DNA of 64,000 nucleotides from Sulfitobacter sp. DSM 110093 (GCF_022788715.1 NZ_CP085167.1:1361001-1425000), one strand, 5' to 3'; shown: positions 8,584-16,952, counted from the first letter of the stretch. Notes: generated by a model from the letters alone, not told the origin. Program-made: numbers and translations.

Positions 8584-9882
8584 TTAAATCGTTTGTTCCA
8601 CAAGCCACGTCGCGATGCCGGGAAATGCCGTCAGCAGGATCACGGCCAGCACCAAGATCATGAAATAGGGGATGATCATGCGGGTAATCTCAAAGATCGA
8701 TTTACCAGTCAGGCTCTGGATCACAAACAGATTGAACCCCAGCGGCGGCGTGATCTGCGCCATTTCGACGACGATGATCAGATAGATCCCAAACCACACC
8801 GGATCGATGCCCACGGCAGCCACGGCGGGCATCACAACCGAAGTCGTGAGCACAACGATGGAGATCCCGTCGAGGAAACAACCAAGGAGCACGAAGAACA
8901 CGGTCAGCACGGCGATCAAACCCGCAGCGCTCAGCCCGCTGGCGGAAATGAGTTCGGCCAGTTGCCCGGGCAAGCCCGAAAAGCTCATCGCGGAGGTGAG
9001 AAAGGCCGCGCCAAGCAGGATCAGTCCGATCATCGCAGAGGTGCGGGTGGCCCCCAGAAGCGAGGCGACGAAGGTCTCGGCGTTCAACGACCGGCCAAAA
9101 GCCGCGATGATCAGCGCCCCGGCCACGCCGATGGCGGCGGCCTCGGTTGCGGTGGCCACACCGGCATAGATCGAGCCGATGACCCCGATGATCAAGCCCA
9201 CCACCGGCAGCAACATCCGCAGGCGGCGCAGGCGCTCACCCAAGGGCATGCGGGGTTCGGGGTCTGGCACGCCATCGGGGTTCATCTTAGCCCAGATCGC
9301 GATATAGCCCGAAAACAGCGCCATGAGCATCAGCCCCGGCACCACGCCCGCAATGAACAAGCGGTTCACGGAAACTTGGGCCGCGACGCCATAGACGATC
9401 ATCACGATCGACGGCGGGATCAACAGGCCAAGCGTGCCCGATCCAGCCAAGGAGCCGATGGCAAGCCGGTCGGCATAGCCGCGCGATTTCAGCTCGGGCA
9501 GGGAAATCCGGCCAACGGTGGCGGTGGTGGCAGCCGAAGACCCCGAAACAGCGGCAAAGATCCCGCAGCCCACGACGTTGACATGCGCCAAGCCGCCGGG
9601 CAGCCGCCCGACCCAAGGGGCCAGACCAGAAAACAGGTCTTCGGCCAGACGTGTACGATATAGAATTTCGCCCATCCAGATGAACAGCGGCAGCGCCGTC
9701 AATGTCCAGCTGGCGGAATGCGCCCACATGGTGGTCCCGAGGATCGCATCGACCGGCGTAGAGGTGAACATCAAGAAGATCACGACGCCCGAAGCCATCA
9801 GCGCCACGCCAACCCAGATGCCCAAGCCCAAAAGCACAAGCAAGGTCACGACCAGAACGGCCGATTGCAGAAAAATATCCAT
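8584..9882 (-). CDS. dctM: TRAP transporter large permease (DctM family), second system
   Basis: A 432-residue integral membrane protein of DctM type with about 12 hydrophobic segments. Typical stretches are FAAVSGSSAATTAT and LLIPPSIVMIVYG. The ATG at 9882 (MDIFLQS) is chosen since it directly begins the first helix and lies 2 nt after the dctQ stop; a longer frame would run through dctQ. It forms the channel of a TRAP system distinct from the one at 2376-5256. Downstream are the amidase and PAL-like genes in the same orientation, so the imported solute is probably their substrate. Confidence 0.9.
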   Translation of the reverse strand: MDIFLQSAVLVVTLLVLLGLGIWVGVALMASGVVIFLMFTSTPVDAILGTTMWAHSASWTLTALPLFIWMGEILYRTRLAEDLFSGLAPWVGRLPGGLAHVNVVGCGIFAAVSGSSAATTATVGRISLPELKSRGYADRLAIGSLAGSGTLGLLIPPSIVMIVYGVAAQVSVNRLFIAGVVPGLMLMALFSGYIAIWAKMNPDGVPDPEPRMPLGERLRRLRMLLPVVGLIIGVIGSIYAGVATATEAAAIGVAGALIIAAFGRSLNAETFVASLLGATRTSAMIGLILLGAAFLTSAMSFSGLPGQLAELISASGLSAAGLIAVLTVFFVLLGCFLDGISIVVLTTSVVMPAVAAVGIDPVWFGIYLIIVVEMAQITPPLGFNLFVIQSLTGKSIFEITRMIIPYFMILVLAVILLTAFPGIATWLVEQTI

Positions 9883-9884
9883 GA

Positions 9885-10394
9885 TTATTCGCCCCGGCCT
9901 TGTTCGTTTGTATCGTCGCTTTCGACTGGCAGCCCGAGGATCAGGCGCAGGGTGCGCTCGGCAAAGGCCAGTGCAAACAGCACCGACCCCAGCACCATCG
10001 CGGATTGCGGCCACCACAGGGGGACGGCCACCACACCTTGGCTGACTTCATTGTAGGTCCAGCTTTCGTGGACATAGCCAAAGATCGCCCAAGCGACCCA
10101 GCCCATCATCACGGCGGCAAAGGCGGCCGCCAGAATATCGGCGATATGACCCAGACGTTCCGGCATCAACTGCCGCAACGATGTGACGCGAATATGATCG
10201 CCCCGTATCAGCGTGGCTGGCAGCGCGAGGAAGATCGACGCACTCAGCCCCCATGCCGCGAAATCATCGGCTGACGGGATTTGGCTTCCCATCAGGCGCA
10301 GGCCAATCTGCGACAGGATCAAGACCGCGATCCCCAGCAAGGACAGCGCGGCCAAGGCTCCGCAAAAGTTGAAGAGATGGCGGGTCAGCATCAT
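9885..10394 (-). CDS. dctQ: TRAP transporter small permease (DctQ family), second system
   Basis: A 169-residue protein with four hydrophobic helices (about 8-33, 46-64, 83-107, 123-148) and an acidic C-terminal tail, the DctQ plan. The charged stretch IRGDHIRVTSLRQLMP between helices 2 and 3 is typical of this subunit. It is expected to form the membrane complex with the adjacent DctM. It is separated from the binding-protein gene by about 90 nt holding a strong hairpin, and from dctM by 2 nt. Confidence 0.85.
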   Translation of the reverse strand: MMLTRHLFNFCGALAALSLLGIAVLILSQIGLRLMGSQIPSADDFAAWGLSASIFLALPATLIRGDHIRVTSLRQLMPERLGHIADILAAAFAAVMMGWVAWAIFGYVHESWTYNEVSQGVVAVPLWWPQSAMVLGSVLFALAFAERTLRLILGLPVESDDTNEQGRGE

Positions 10395-10453
10395 GGCGGC
10401 GGGCTCCGAATAAGGGGGCGGGGAGGGGGCGAATACCCCGGTCTAGTAGAAAG

Positions 10454-10479
10454 GGCCCGGGCAAACGACTGCCCGGGCC
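10454..10479 (-). terminator. Intercistronic hairpin after the second dctP
   Basis: GGCCCGGGCA (10454-10463) pairs perfectly with TGCCCGGGCC (10470-10479). On the minus strand it follows the dctP stop and is followed by CTTTCT, so it can act as a partial terminator lowering permease expression relative to the binding protein. The proX-proW gap has the same arrangement. Confidence 0.55.
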
Positions 10480-10487
10480 TGCTGAGA

Positions 10488-11447
10488 TCAGTTCATCGCG
10501 TCGACGATTTTCTGACCTTCTTCGCCAGCCTGTTCCAGCCATTCTGCGCGCATCGTCGCGGCGATGGTTTCAAAGTCGGCGGCCAGCCCTTCGGGGGTCG
10601 GCAGGACGTTCATGCCATTGTCGGCCATCGTGTTGGTTGCTTCGCCAGTGGCTTCCTCGGCCATTTCAAAGCCACGGGTTTCCGCCAGTTCAGCCGCTTC
10701 TTGCAGCGCGGTTTTCACCTCGTCAGACAGGCCGTCGTAGGCGCCTTTGTTCACGATCACCATGTTCTTGGGCAGGAAGGCCTGAACGTCATAGTAATGC
10801 GACACGAAGTCCCATGCTTGGCTGTCGACACCCGTCGAGGGCGAAGTGATCATGCCGTTGATGACCCCGGTCGAGAAGGCTTGGCTGATCTCGGAAGTGG
10901 CGATGGTGGCGGGAACGGCGCCCAAAAGCTCGGCCAGACGCGCGGTCGAGGGGTTGTAGGCGCGGAATTTGACACCCTCGAAGGAAGCGGCGTCGGTGAC
11001 TTCCTGGTTCATGTAGACGCCCTGCGGCGGCCAGGGGGCGGCAAACAACAGCACCAGTCCATCTTCGGCCAGCTTTTCTTCGTAGATCGGGCGGGAGGCG
11101 TCCCAAAGCGCGCGGGCCTCGTCAAATGTGGTCGCCAAAAGCGGCACGGCATCGGCAGAGTAAACCGCGTCTTCGTTGCCAAGCGCCGAGATCAGGACTT
11201 CGCCGATGGGAACGATGCCGCGCTGCACGCCGCGCTTCAGTTCGGGGCGCTTGAGCAGGACCGAGTTCGACACAACGTCGATTTCCAGCGCGCCATCCGA
11301 CAGGCGGGCCACGTCATCAGCGAAGGCGCGGATGTTCTGGGTCAGATAGTTGCCGTCGGGCGCATCGGCCGACATTTTCCACGTTTCGGCATGGGCAAGA
11401 CCGGCTGTCAGGGCCGCGATCGCGGTTCCGATGAGAAGGTGTTTCAT
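10488..11447 (-). CDS. dctP: TRAP transporter solute-binding protein (DctP family), second system
   Basis: A 319-residue periplasmic protein starting at ATG 11447 (MKHLLIGTAIAALTAGLAHA, signal peptide cleaved before ETWKM). A longer in-frame start gives an unlikely basic leader. DctP features include the GVKFRAY arginine that usually holds a ligand carboxylate and the INGMITSPS region corresponding to the family's TGxxDG motif. It differs clearly from the DctP at 2376. Position upstream of the permease, amidase and PAL-like genes suggests an acidic amide-type ligand. The ligand is inferred, the family is not in doubt. Confidence 0.88.
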   Translation of the reverse strand: MKHLLIGTAIAALTAGLAHAETWKMSADAPDGNYLTQNIRAFADDVARLSDGALEIDVVSNSVLLKRPELKRGVQRGIVPIGEVLISALGNEDAVYSADAVPLLATTFDEARALWDASRPIYEEKLAEDGLVLLFAAPWPPQGVYMNQEVTDAASFEGVKFRAYNPSTARLAELLGAVPATIATSEISQAFSTGVINGMITSPSTGVDSQAWDFVSHYYDVQAFLPKNMVIVNKGAYDGLSDEVKTALQEAAELAETRGFEMAEEATGEATNTMADNGMNVLPTPEGLAADFETIAATMRAEWLEQAGEEGQKIVDAMN

Positions 11448-11516
11448 GTGAGGTATATCCTGTTGGGGTGGTTTGTTGTTCTTGCCCTGCCTTTTTGGCA
11501 GGGCAGGGTGGTTCAC

Positions 11517-12185
11517 TCAGTCTTCCAATGCGGGCAGGTCTTGCGCGTCCAGCGACCACATCAGGCGGAAAGTTTCGGCCTCGCGCACCGCGCCGCCCAG
11601 TTTTTCGGTCAGTTGGCGCAGGGTCGCTTCGGCGATCGGCTCTGACGTCACATCCACCGCGATGCAAGGGGCTAGAACGCGCCCTTCGGTGTTTTCAGAC
11701 GGCAGCGGGGTCGAAAGGGTTTCGTCGGGGATCATGTGATGCACCCGCAGCACACCCTCTTCGGCCATCAATTTACCAAGCACGTCGGCGACGGCGTCGC
11801 GATCCATGGCATCTGGCACCAGTTCGATCAGCACCAGCGCGCCGCCCCAGCCAAAGCCGCCCTCTTGCGCGACCTGCATCACCCGACGGCGGGTGTTGGA
11901 CATGCGCCCGAAGTTGGTGATCGACCATTGGGTCTGTTTGGTAAAGGCTTTGCGGTAGGCTTCCGAGGTGAAATCGGCAAGGTTGCTGGCGCGGTAAAGT
12001 GCGAGGTAGCGCCGTGCCGAGCCCGATACCGCACGATAGCGCCGCGCGCCGGTGAAGCCCGGAATGCGAACGCGCTCTTCCATATGCTCCCGGTCATACC
12101 ACTGGTTGAAATCTGCCTCGTGATCGGGGTCGATATCGCTCCAGACGAAAAGCTGGGCCTGATCGGTCGTACGGATATTGCTCAT
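11517..12185 (-). CDS. Dimeric alpha/beta-barrel-type protein (EthD/DUF4286-like), function unknown
   Basis: A 222-residue cytoplasmic protein without signal or membrane segments. Its N-terminus has the pattern W-DIDP-HEADFNQWYDREHMEERVRIPGF followed by GARRY, typical of small ferredoxin-like stress/EthD-type barrels (DUF4286-like). A second similar half (about 115-215) suggests a tandem barrel. Such proteins often bind or transform aromatic or small hydrophobic intermediates, but no activity can be assigned. It lies between the LysR gene and the TRAP genes on the same strand, so it probably belongs to the amide-catabolism operon. The family name is from memory of the motif and is moderately secure. 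Confidence 0.6.
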   Translation of the reverse strand: MSNIRTTDQAQLFVWSDIDPDHEADFNQWYDREHMEERVRIPGFTGARRYRAVSGSARRYLALYRASNLADFTSEAYRKAFTKQTQWSITNFGRMSNTRRRVMQVAQEGGFGWGGALVLIELVPDAMDRDAVADVLGKLMAEEGVLRVHHMIPDETLSTPLPSENTEGRVLAPCIAVDVTSEPIAEATLRQLTEKLGGAVREAETFRLMWSLDAQDLPALED

Positions 12186-12370
12186 TCTGCATCCTGATCC
12201 TTGGACAAAGCTCTCCCGTCACGTGGCGGGGCACGGCCCGTCTGTGTCGAGGTGCGGTCAAGCTCTGTCGATTGTTGTTGGGGCACCCTTGCCGAGATGG
12301 GGTCCAACGACAAACGGGATTATTCAGGGGGGGGTGATAGGGTTTTCCTATCAGGCCAATTCAAGCCGTG

Positions 12371-13252
12371 TCAGGTCTGCCGCTGATGGCGCTCTGCACA
12401 GGCCCGCGCAAGATCGGCAATTGCCTTGTAGGTGGCAACGTCGGAACTGCGCCGCCAGATGCAATAGAGGGGGAGCGGCGGCAGCTGCGCATCGACATCA
12501 AGCTCATAGATTCCCGGCCCGGCCAAATCGCAGGCCAGAGGCAGGGTCGCGATGCCCAGCCCGCGCTGCGTCAACCGCGCAATCGCAGCCATTGATGTAA
12601 TGCAATGCACGATCGAAGGCCGCAGGCCGCGATCGCTGAAAAGCGCAAGAACATTGGCGTGCGGGCGTGAATTGCGGGTAAAGGTGATCAGCGGGCTGGT
12701 GACGACATCCGCAAGGGACAGTTTCTCGTCGCGCATCCCCTCGGGGCCGAACCATCCCATGGCCAGCGGCGGCAAGTCGGCGCAGACACAGGTTTGATCG
12801 TGGCGGTCATCTGTCGTCAGCAACATATCCAAAGCGCCGCGTTCAAAGGCCGCGGCGATGTTCGGCGTGGGCTCGACCGTCAGTTCAAGTTCTAGCCGGG
12901 GATAGCAGCGCGCCACCTCTTCGATCAGGTCACAAAGCCAAGTGTGCACAACCGAAGACACCAGCCCCAAACGTACCCGCCCCACGGCGGTGGTGGGATC
13001 AGACAGGGTGTTTCGCAAACTGCGTTCTGTCGCCAGCATGTCCTGCGCTTTGTCGAGGATCATCGCCCCGGCCACCGTGATCCGAGTGGCATGGAACTCA
13101 CGGTCAAACAGGTCTACTTGCAGATCCGTCTCAAGCGACGAGATGCGGCTGGACACCGTTGCTTGGCTGACATTCAACTGTTCTGCGGCCGCACGGAAAC
13201 TTCCCAAATTGGCGACCGTGACGAAAGTTTCCAAAAAACGCGTGTTCACCAA
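12371..13252 (-). CDS. LysR-family transcriptional regulator
   Basis: A 293-residue regulator with an N-terminal winged HTH (about 1-60; FLETFVTVANLGSFRAAAEQ, then LNVSQATVSSRISSLE) and a C-terminal effector-binding domain (about 90-290). It is the most upstream gene of the minus-strand cluster that includes the TRAP, amidase and PAL-like genes, and probably controls it in response to the imported compound. LysR regulators are more often divergent from their target; here it is co-directional, with a 185-bp gap before the next gene that could hold the regulated promoter. Confidence 0.85.
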   Translation of the reverse strand: MVNTRFLETFVTVANLGSFRAAAEQLNVSQATVSSRISSLETDLQVDLFDREFHATRITVAGAMILDKAQDMLATERSLRNTLSDPTTAVGRVRLGLVSSVVHTWLCDLIEEVARCYPRLELELTVEPTPNIAAAFERGALDMLLTTDDRHDQTCVCADLPPLAMGWFGPEGMRDEKLSLADVVTSPLITFTRNSRPHANVLALFSDRGLRPSIVHCITSMAAIARLTQRGLGIATLPLACDLAGPGIYELDVDAQLPPLPLYCIWRRSSDVATYKAIADLARACAERHQRQT

Positions 13253-13435
13253 GACCCTCTATTCTTTTGTTTTGGCCGCAAGCGATGAGGTTAGGTCAGC
13301 CCAACGATAAAGTCACTGCCCAAGCAGAAACATACAGTCTTTGGTCAAATGCATGACGCTGGTCATCGCTATCGCCTTTCCACGGCTGCCCCAAGCGCGT
13401 AGGCAGCCCCTACCCCAGAAAAATCGAGACATACC

Positions 13436-13981
13436 ATGGCGCAGAATGCCACCATCTACAAAGTCGAGCTGTCGGTCTCTGACATGGACCGCCACTATTA
13501 CGAGACCCACAAGCTGACCATCGCCAAACATCCTTCGGAAACGGATGAGCGGCTGATGCTGCGTCTTGCGGCCTTTGCCCTGAACGCCCATGAGCATTTG
13601 GAAATGACAAAAGGTCTGTCGACCGACGATGAGCCGGACATCTGGCAGAAAAGCCTAAGTGGGGAGTTGGATGTTTGGATCACGCTGGGTCTGCCAAGCG
13701 AGAAGGTCTTGCGCCAGTCCTGCAACAAAGCGGCCAAGGTGGTGGTCTACCCCTATGGCGGCCGAACGGCTGAGGTTTGGTGGGATAAGATCAAAAATAG
13801 CACCACGCGTTTTGACAATCTCGAAGTGGTCAACCTGCCCGAGGCCGACACAAAGGCGCTGGCCAATCTGGCAAACCGCGCGATGAAGCTTCAGGTGATG
13901 ATCCAAGACGGCGAGGTGACGGTCAATCTGGAAGAGGCGCTGGTCACCCTAACGCTTGATCGATGGAAAAGTGCCGCCTGA
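13436..13981 (+). CDS. yaeQ: YaeQ family protein
   Basis: A 181-residue protein matching YaeQ along its length: an N-terminal MAQNATIYKVELSVSDMDR beta-hairpin, then HPSETDERLMLRLAAFAL and the later ELDVWITLGLPSEKVLRQ. YaeQ has a PD-(D/E)XK nuclease-like fold; activity is unproven, and early reports linked it to transcription-elongation phenotypes. No signal peptide is present. It stands alone, divergent from the LysR gene, and ends in a hairpin shared with the convergent membrane-protein gene. Confidence 0.88.
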   Translation: MAQNATIYKVELSVSDMDRHYYETHKLTIAKHPSETDERLMLRLAAFALNAHEHLEMTKGLSTDDEPDIWQKSLSGELDVWITLGLPSEKVLRQSCNKAAKVVVYPYGGRTAEVWWDKIKNSTTRFDNLEVVNLPEADTKALANLANRAMKLQVMIQDGEVTVNLEEALVTLTLDRWKSAA

Positions 13982-13994
13982 TACAGGCGACGGA

Positions 13995-14022
13995 CGCGGC
14001 AGGGGGCAATTCACCTGCCGCG
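13995..14022. terminator. Convergent terminator hairpin
   Basis: CGCGGCAGG (13995-14003) pairs with CCTGCCGCG (14014-14022) around a 10-nt loop, between yaeQ (plus) and the minus-strand membrane-protein gene that stops at 14029. It can serve both strands. Confidence 0.55.
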
Positions 14023-14028
14023 CTCGAT

Positions 14029-14475
14029 TTATGCCGTTTGCTTGCGTTGCAGCGCCGCGATGACATAGCCGATCACCATGGCCATCCCGACATGCCCGAC
14101 AAAGGATGACTGCGTGTAAGCACCAAATCCCATCATAAAGCTTCGCCCGATCAGCGGCGCCAGCAGCCCCTGTGCGACAAACCAAAGCGCAAGACCCGAC
14201 AGCGCGCCCGACAGCACCAACCCCAGCCGCGTCAAACGATGCACCAGCCAGACCGTGGCAGAAAAGCCTGCAATGCCAATCGCGATATGCAGCGCGAACC
14301 CAAGCCAATAGGGCAGGGTGACCCCGATAAGCTTAGCAAGCGCTACGACAAGGTTCGCCGGGGCGAGTGCGACGCCAAAAAGGATGGGGGAAATCAGCCA
14401 AGCATAAAGCTCAAAGGCGATTTCACCGGCAAGCCCTGCCAGTGCGAGGGTGCGAAGGGTCTGAGTGAGGGGCAT
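14029..14475 (-). CDS. Hypothetical four-helix inner-membrane protein
   Basis: A 148-residue protein with four hydrophobic segments (about 8-34, 44-66, 72-100, 118-140) and a basic C-terminal tail (LQRKQTA). No family name is recognised. The ATG at 14475 (MPLTQTLRTLAL) is chosen; a GTG at 14505 would add ten residues. Neighbours give no functional hint. The coding case rests on regular hydrophobic periodicity, lack of another frame and a convergent terminator just past its stop. Confidence 0.65.
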   Translation of the reverse strand: MPLTQTLRTLALAGLAGEIAFELYAWLISPILFGVALAPANLVVALAKLIGVTLPYWLGFALHIAIGIAGFSATVWLVHRLTRLGLVLSGALSGLALWFVAQGLLAPLIGRSFMMGFGAYTQSSFVGHVGMAMVIGYVIAALQRKQTA

Positions 14476-14631
14476 GGAGGCGGTTCTCTTGAAGAAGGAC
14501 AGCACATTTGGACCACCAGCAGCCGATCAGGCTTTGGGGCAGATATCTGTCGGCCATGGAAGGGAGAATGGGCGCGCTACGTCCGCGCGAAGGCGAGAAA
14601 AGGCGCGCCGCAATCGGGCGCGCCTTTAATT

Positions 14632-15198
14632 TTATACGTCGAGCTTGTTGTCGCCGCGGCTCCATGCCAGCGGTTGGAAAACTTCGTCCACGGGTGTTTC
14701 GGCCACGTGGTTGACGTAGTTCGAAATGATTTTCTGCGCCATGCCAAGGATCACATCCAGCACCGCGCGGTGGCTATAGCCTGCGTCAAAAAACGTCTTC
14801 ATCTCGGCATCGGTCACATTGCCGCGGCTGCGCACCATTTTCACGGTAAAGGTCCGCAATGCTTCGAGTTTCGGCGTCGGCAGCGCGGTTTCATTGCGCA
14901 GCGCGTCGCTGATTTCGTCCGAGACTTTCATCATCTTGGCGATGCCGGTGTGGGCGGGCACGCAGTAGTGGCACTCGTTTTCTACGTTGATCGACTGCCA
15001 GACAACGGTCAGCTCTTCGGCGTCGAAATCGGTCTCTGTGAAAAGCTTGTGCAGCACCTGATAGCCTTCATAGGCCTGCGGGCTTTCTGCCAGCACCTTG
15101 TGAAGGCCGGGCAGACGACCAAAGGCTTTTTGCGATTCCGCCAGCAGCGGTTTGGAGGCTTCGGGCGCGCTATCTTGATCGTGAGAGGGGAAGTTCAT
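14632..15198 (-). CDS. Carboxymuconolactone decarboxylase/AhpD-like protein
   Basis: A 188-residue cytoplasmic protein with the AhpD/CMD redox motif C76-x-x-C79 followed by H83 (ECHYCVPAHTG), on an all-helical fold. AhpD-type members act as thiol peroxidases or disulfide reductases; true decarboxylases usually lack the CxxC. The ATG at 15198 (MNFPSHDQ) is used because earlier in-frame codons run into the operator. It is divergent from a TetR regulator, with a symmetric operator between them, so it is probably that regulator's target, perhaps in response to a reactive electrophile or oxidant. Confidence 0.85.
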   Translation of the reverse strand: MNFPSHDQDSAPEASKPLLAESQKAFGRLPGLHKVLAESPQAYEGYQVLHKLFTETDFDAEELTVVWQSINVENECHYCVPAHTGIAKMMKVSDEISDALRNETALPTPKLEALRTFTVKMVRSRGNVTDAEMKTFFDAGYSHRAVLDVILGMAQKIISNYVNHVAETPVDEVFQPLAWSRGDNKLDV

Positions 15199-15243
15199 GA
15201 TTTTCACCTTTGTAATTCGTTGATGATTGCTAATTAGGGTTTC

Positions 15244-15283
15244 TTGAGCGATCACTCAAGTATATATTTGAGTGATCGTTCAA
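15244..15283. promoter_or_regulatory. TetR-type operator in the AhpD-like/TetR divergent gap
   Basis: Two 16-bp near-palindromes, TTGAGCGATCACTCAA (15244-15259) and TTGAGTGATCGTTCAA (15268-15283), are inverted copies with one mismatch, separated by 8 nt including TATATAT. Each is itself a quasi-palindrome around GATC. Placement over the shared promoter indicates autoregulation and control of the divergent gene by the adjacent TetR protein. Confidence 0.75.
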
Positions 15284-15297
15284 CATTTGGTGATCCC

Positions 15298-15870
15298 ATG
15301 CCCCGCAAACCCAACCATGACCGGAATGAACTCATCGCCCGCGCGCGTGATCTGTTTTGGCGACAGGGCTGGGCGGGCACGTCGCTTAAGGATCTCGAAG
15401 CGGTGCTGAAAATGAAGCCCGGCAGTTTCTACGCGGCTTTCGGATCGAAAGAGGCGCTGTTTGAAATTGCGCTGGACAAATATGCCGAAGACGGGGCCGG
15501 GCGGTTAGCGCGATTGGTGCAAGCACATGGCCCGATGGAGGCGCTGAAACGTTATCCCGAACTGGCAATCTGCCGAAAGGACGCGCCGGCCAAAGCCTGT
15601 ATGCTGTCGAAAACGCTGCTGGAATTACAGGCGCATGGGCATCCATTGGCAAAACGGGCCAGCGCCCACCTTATGAGGATGGAGGAGCAATTTGCGGCGC
15701 TTTTTGCTCAGATGCAGAGCACTGGCGAAATAGCGGCGGATCACGATCCAAAATCGCTCGCCCGGCGCTACCAAAGTGACCTATTGGGCCTGCGCGTTTC
15801 GGCCGAGCGGGAGGGGATCGATGCCCATGCCATCGCCCAAGAGATCGCGGACAGCCTGACCCGGCTATAG
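15298..15870 (+). CDS. TetR-family transcriptional regulator
   Basis: A 190-residue regulator: an N-terminal HTH (about 8-54) with TSLKDLEAVLKMKPGSFYAA and FGSKEALF, then an all-helical ligand domain with AKACMLSKTLLELQ. The ATG at 15298 (MPRKPNHD) is preferred over one at 15244 that would lie inside the operator. C-terminal architecture resembles AcrR/YxaF-like repressors. It probably represses itself and the divergent AhpD-like gene through the inverted sites at 15244-15283; the ligand is unknown. Confidence 0.88.
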   Translation: MPRKPNHDRNELIARARDLFWRQGWAGTSLKDLEAVLKMKPGSFYAAFGSKEALFEIALDKYAEDGAGRLARLVQAHGPMEALKRYPELAICRKDAPAKACMLSKTLLELQAHGHPLAKRASAHLMRMEEQFAALFAQMQSTGEIAADHDPKSLARRYQSDLLGLRVSAEREGIDAHAIAQEIADSLTRL

Positions 15871-15883
15871 GCAAAGGTGGGCG

Positions 15884-16498
15884 CTATTCGATCTGTTCTT
15901 CCAACATGGTCGTGATCTTACGGCGTTGAAATACATTGCGAATTTGGTGCGCCATGATCTGTTCTGGTACGAAATAAGGTTTGCCATCCTTCCATTCCGC
16001 CCTGAATTTATGCCGCGCGGCGATCAGCCTTGTTGTATGGCCATCTGCAGCAGCGACGGTCAGGTCCATCTGGCGAACCTCGTCAAATAACCCCTCGGTA
16101 CCAATACGTGCTTCGGCCCGGCGCAACAGATCAAGAAAGCTGCCGATGTCGATGAAATCACCGCTTTTTATCGGCCCTTGATTGGTGCGGGTCAGCGGGT
16201 TTTCAACCTCATTCAACGCCACTTCTTCGCGTTCCGTGACCTTGACGTGATAGGTTTTCTGATCGGTCACAACCCGCGCCATCACTTCCAACAGATAGAT
16301 CGGTTCGGCGCCCATATTGGTCACGAAGCAATGCGCGTTTTCATCTCGCGCGATAGACCGGTTGATCAGCATCACCGGCTGTCGCTGTCGCCGAAAATTC
16401 AGCCATAGGATATGCAGATAGGCCAGCCAAACCACGGCCGTAAAGAGGCTGACCGCCACCTGTAAGGGGCCGGAGTTTTCTGCGATCCAATCAAGCAT
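15884..16498 (-). CDS. Hypothetical single-pass membrane protein
   Basis: A 204-residue protein with one membrane helix (about 12-34, LQVAVSLFTAVVWLAYLHIL) followed by RRQRQ, which suggests a cytoplasmic C-terminal domain. The soluble part is mixed alpha/beta with no motif I recognise. Similar one-helix proteins of unknown role are common in roseobacters, but no function is proposed. It is convergent with the tetR gene (13-nt gap) and divergent from arsR. Confidence 0.65.
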   Translation of the reverse strand: MLDWIAENSGPLQVAVSLFTAVVWLAYLHILWLNFRRQRQPVMLINRSIARDENAHCFVTNMGAEPIYLLEVMARVVTDQKTYHVKVTEREEVALNEVENPLTRTNQGPIKSGDFIDIGSFLDLLRRAEARIGTEGLFDEVRQMDLTVAAADGHTTRLIAARHKFRAEWKDGKPYFVPEQIMAHQIRNVFQRRKITTMLEEQIE

Positions 16499-16586
16499 TC
16501 TTATCGATCCTTTGCCAAGGTGCCGGGAATGAATGGATAACGTATGAAGCGGCTTTTTCGTTGCATTCTGATCTTGCGCGAGGGGC

Positions 16587-16623
16587 TTGACGACGCGACT
16601 TTATATCAATAATGCATGATATA
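16587..16623 (+). promoter_or_regulatory. arsR promoter and operator overlapping the start codon
   Basis: A -35 TTGACG (16587-16592) and a -10-like AATAAT (16608-16613) lie 15 nt apart. A perfect inverted repeat, TATATCA (16602-16608) with TGATATA (16617-16623), overlaps the -10 and reaches the first base of the arsR ATG. Its symmetry and AT-richness fit an ArsR operator. Transcription would begin at or next to the ATG, leaving almost no leader. Confidence 0.6.
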
Positions 16624-16952
16624 TGGATAAACAAAACGCTCTCGATGCCTTCGCCGCCCTTGGCCAATCCACCCGGCTTGATGTCCTTCGCCTGCTGATC
16701 AAGGCGGGCGGAAAGGGGATGTCAGCGGGCGAGATCGGTGTTGTGCTTGATGTGCGGCAAAACACCATGTCGGCCAATCTATCGGTCCTGACTCGCGCGG
16801 GGCTGATCCGCAGCATCCGTGAGGGGCGCAGCATCCGCTATTTCGCCGATATGGAGGGGCTGCGTGCCCTGTTGGGCTTCTTGCTGGAGGATTGCTGCGG
16901 CGGACGGCCCGAGCTTTGCCAACCCCTGCTGGATGAGCTGACCTGCTGCTAA
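16623..16952 (+). CDS. arsR: ArsR-family arsenite-responsive repressor
   Basis: A 109-residue winged-HTH repressor (HTH about 33-75: [13 protein letters not shown], then [12 protein letters not shown]). The C-terminus carries C91, C92 and C99 ([11 protein letters not shown]), matching the three-thiolate As(III) site of the C-terminal sensor type known from Acidithiobacillus ArsR, plus a terminal C108-C109. Arsenite binding is expected to release the operator and induce acr3-arsH. No Shine-Dalgarno sequence precedes the ATG, and the operator reaches into it, so a leaderless message is possible. Confidence 0.88.
   Translation: MDKQNALDAFAALGQSTRLDVLRLLIKAGGKGMSAGEIGVVLDVRQNTMSANLSVLTRAGLIRSIREGRSIRYFADMEGLRALLGFLLEDCCGGRPELCQPLLDELTCC

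Noticed and set aside
8566..9663. A 365-codon plus-strand frame opposite the second dctM
   Set aside because: Extreme His/Gln/Arg composition is typical of the antisense of a membrane-protein gene.
10281..11645. A 454-codon plus-strand frame opposite the second dctP
   Set aside because: Antisense to a well-supported binding protein with signal peptide; no recognisable domain.
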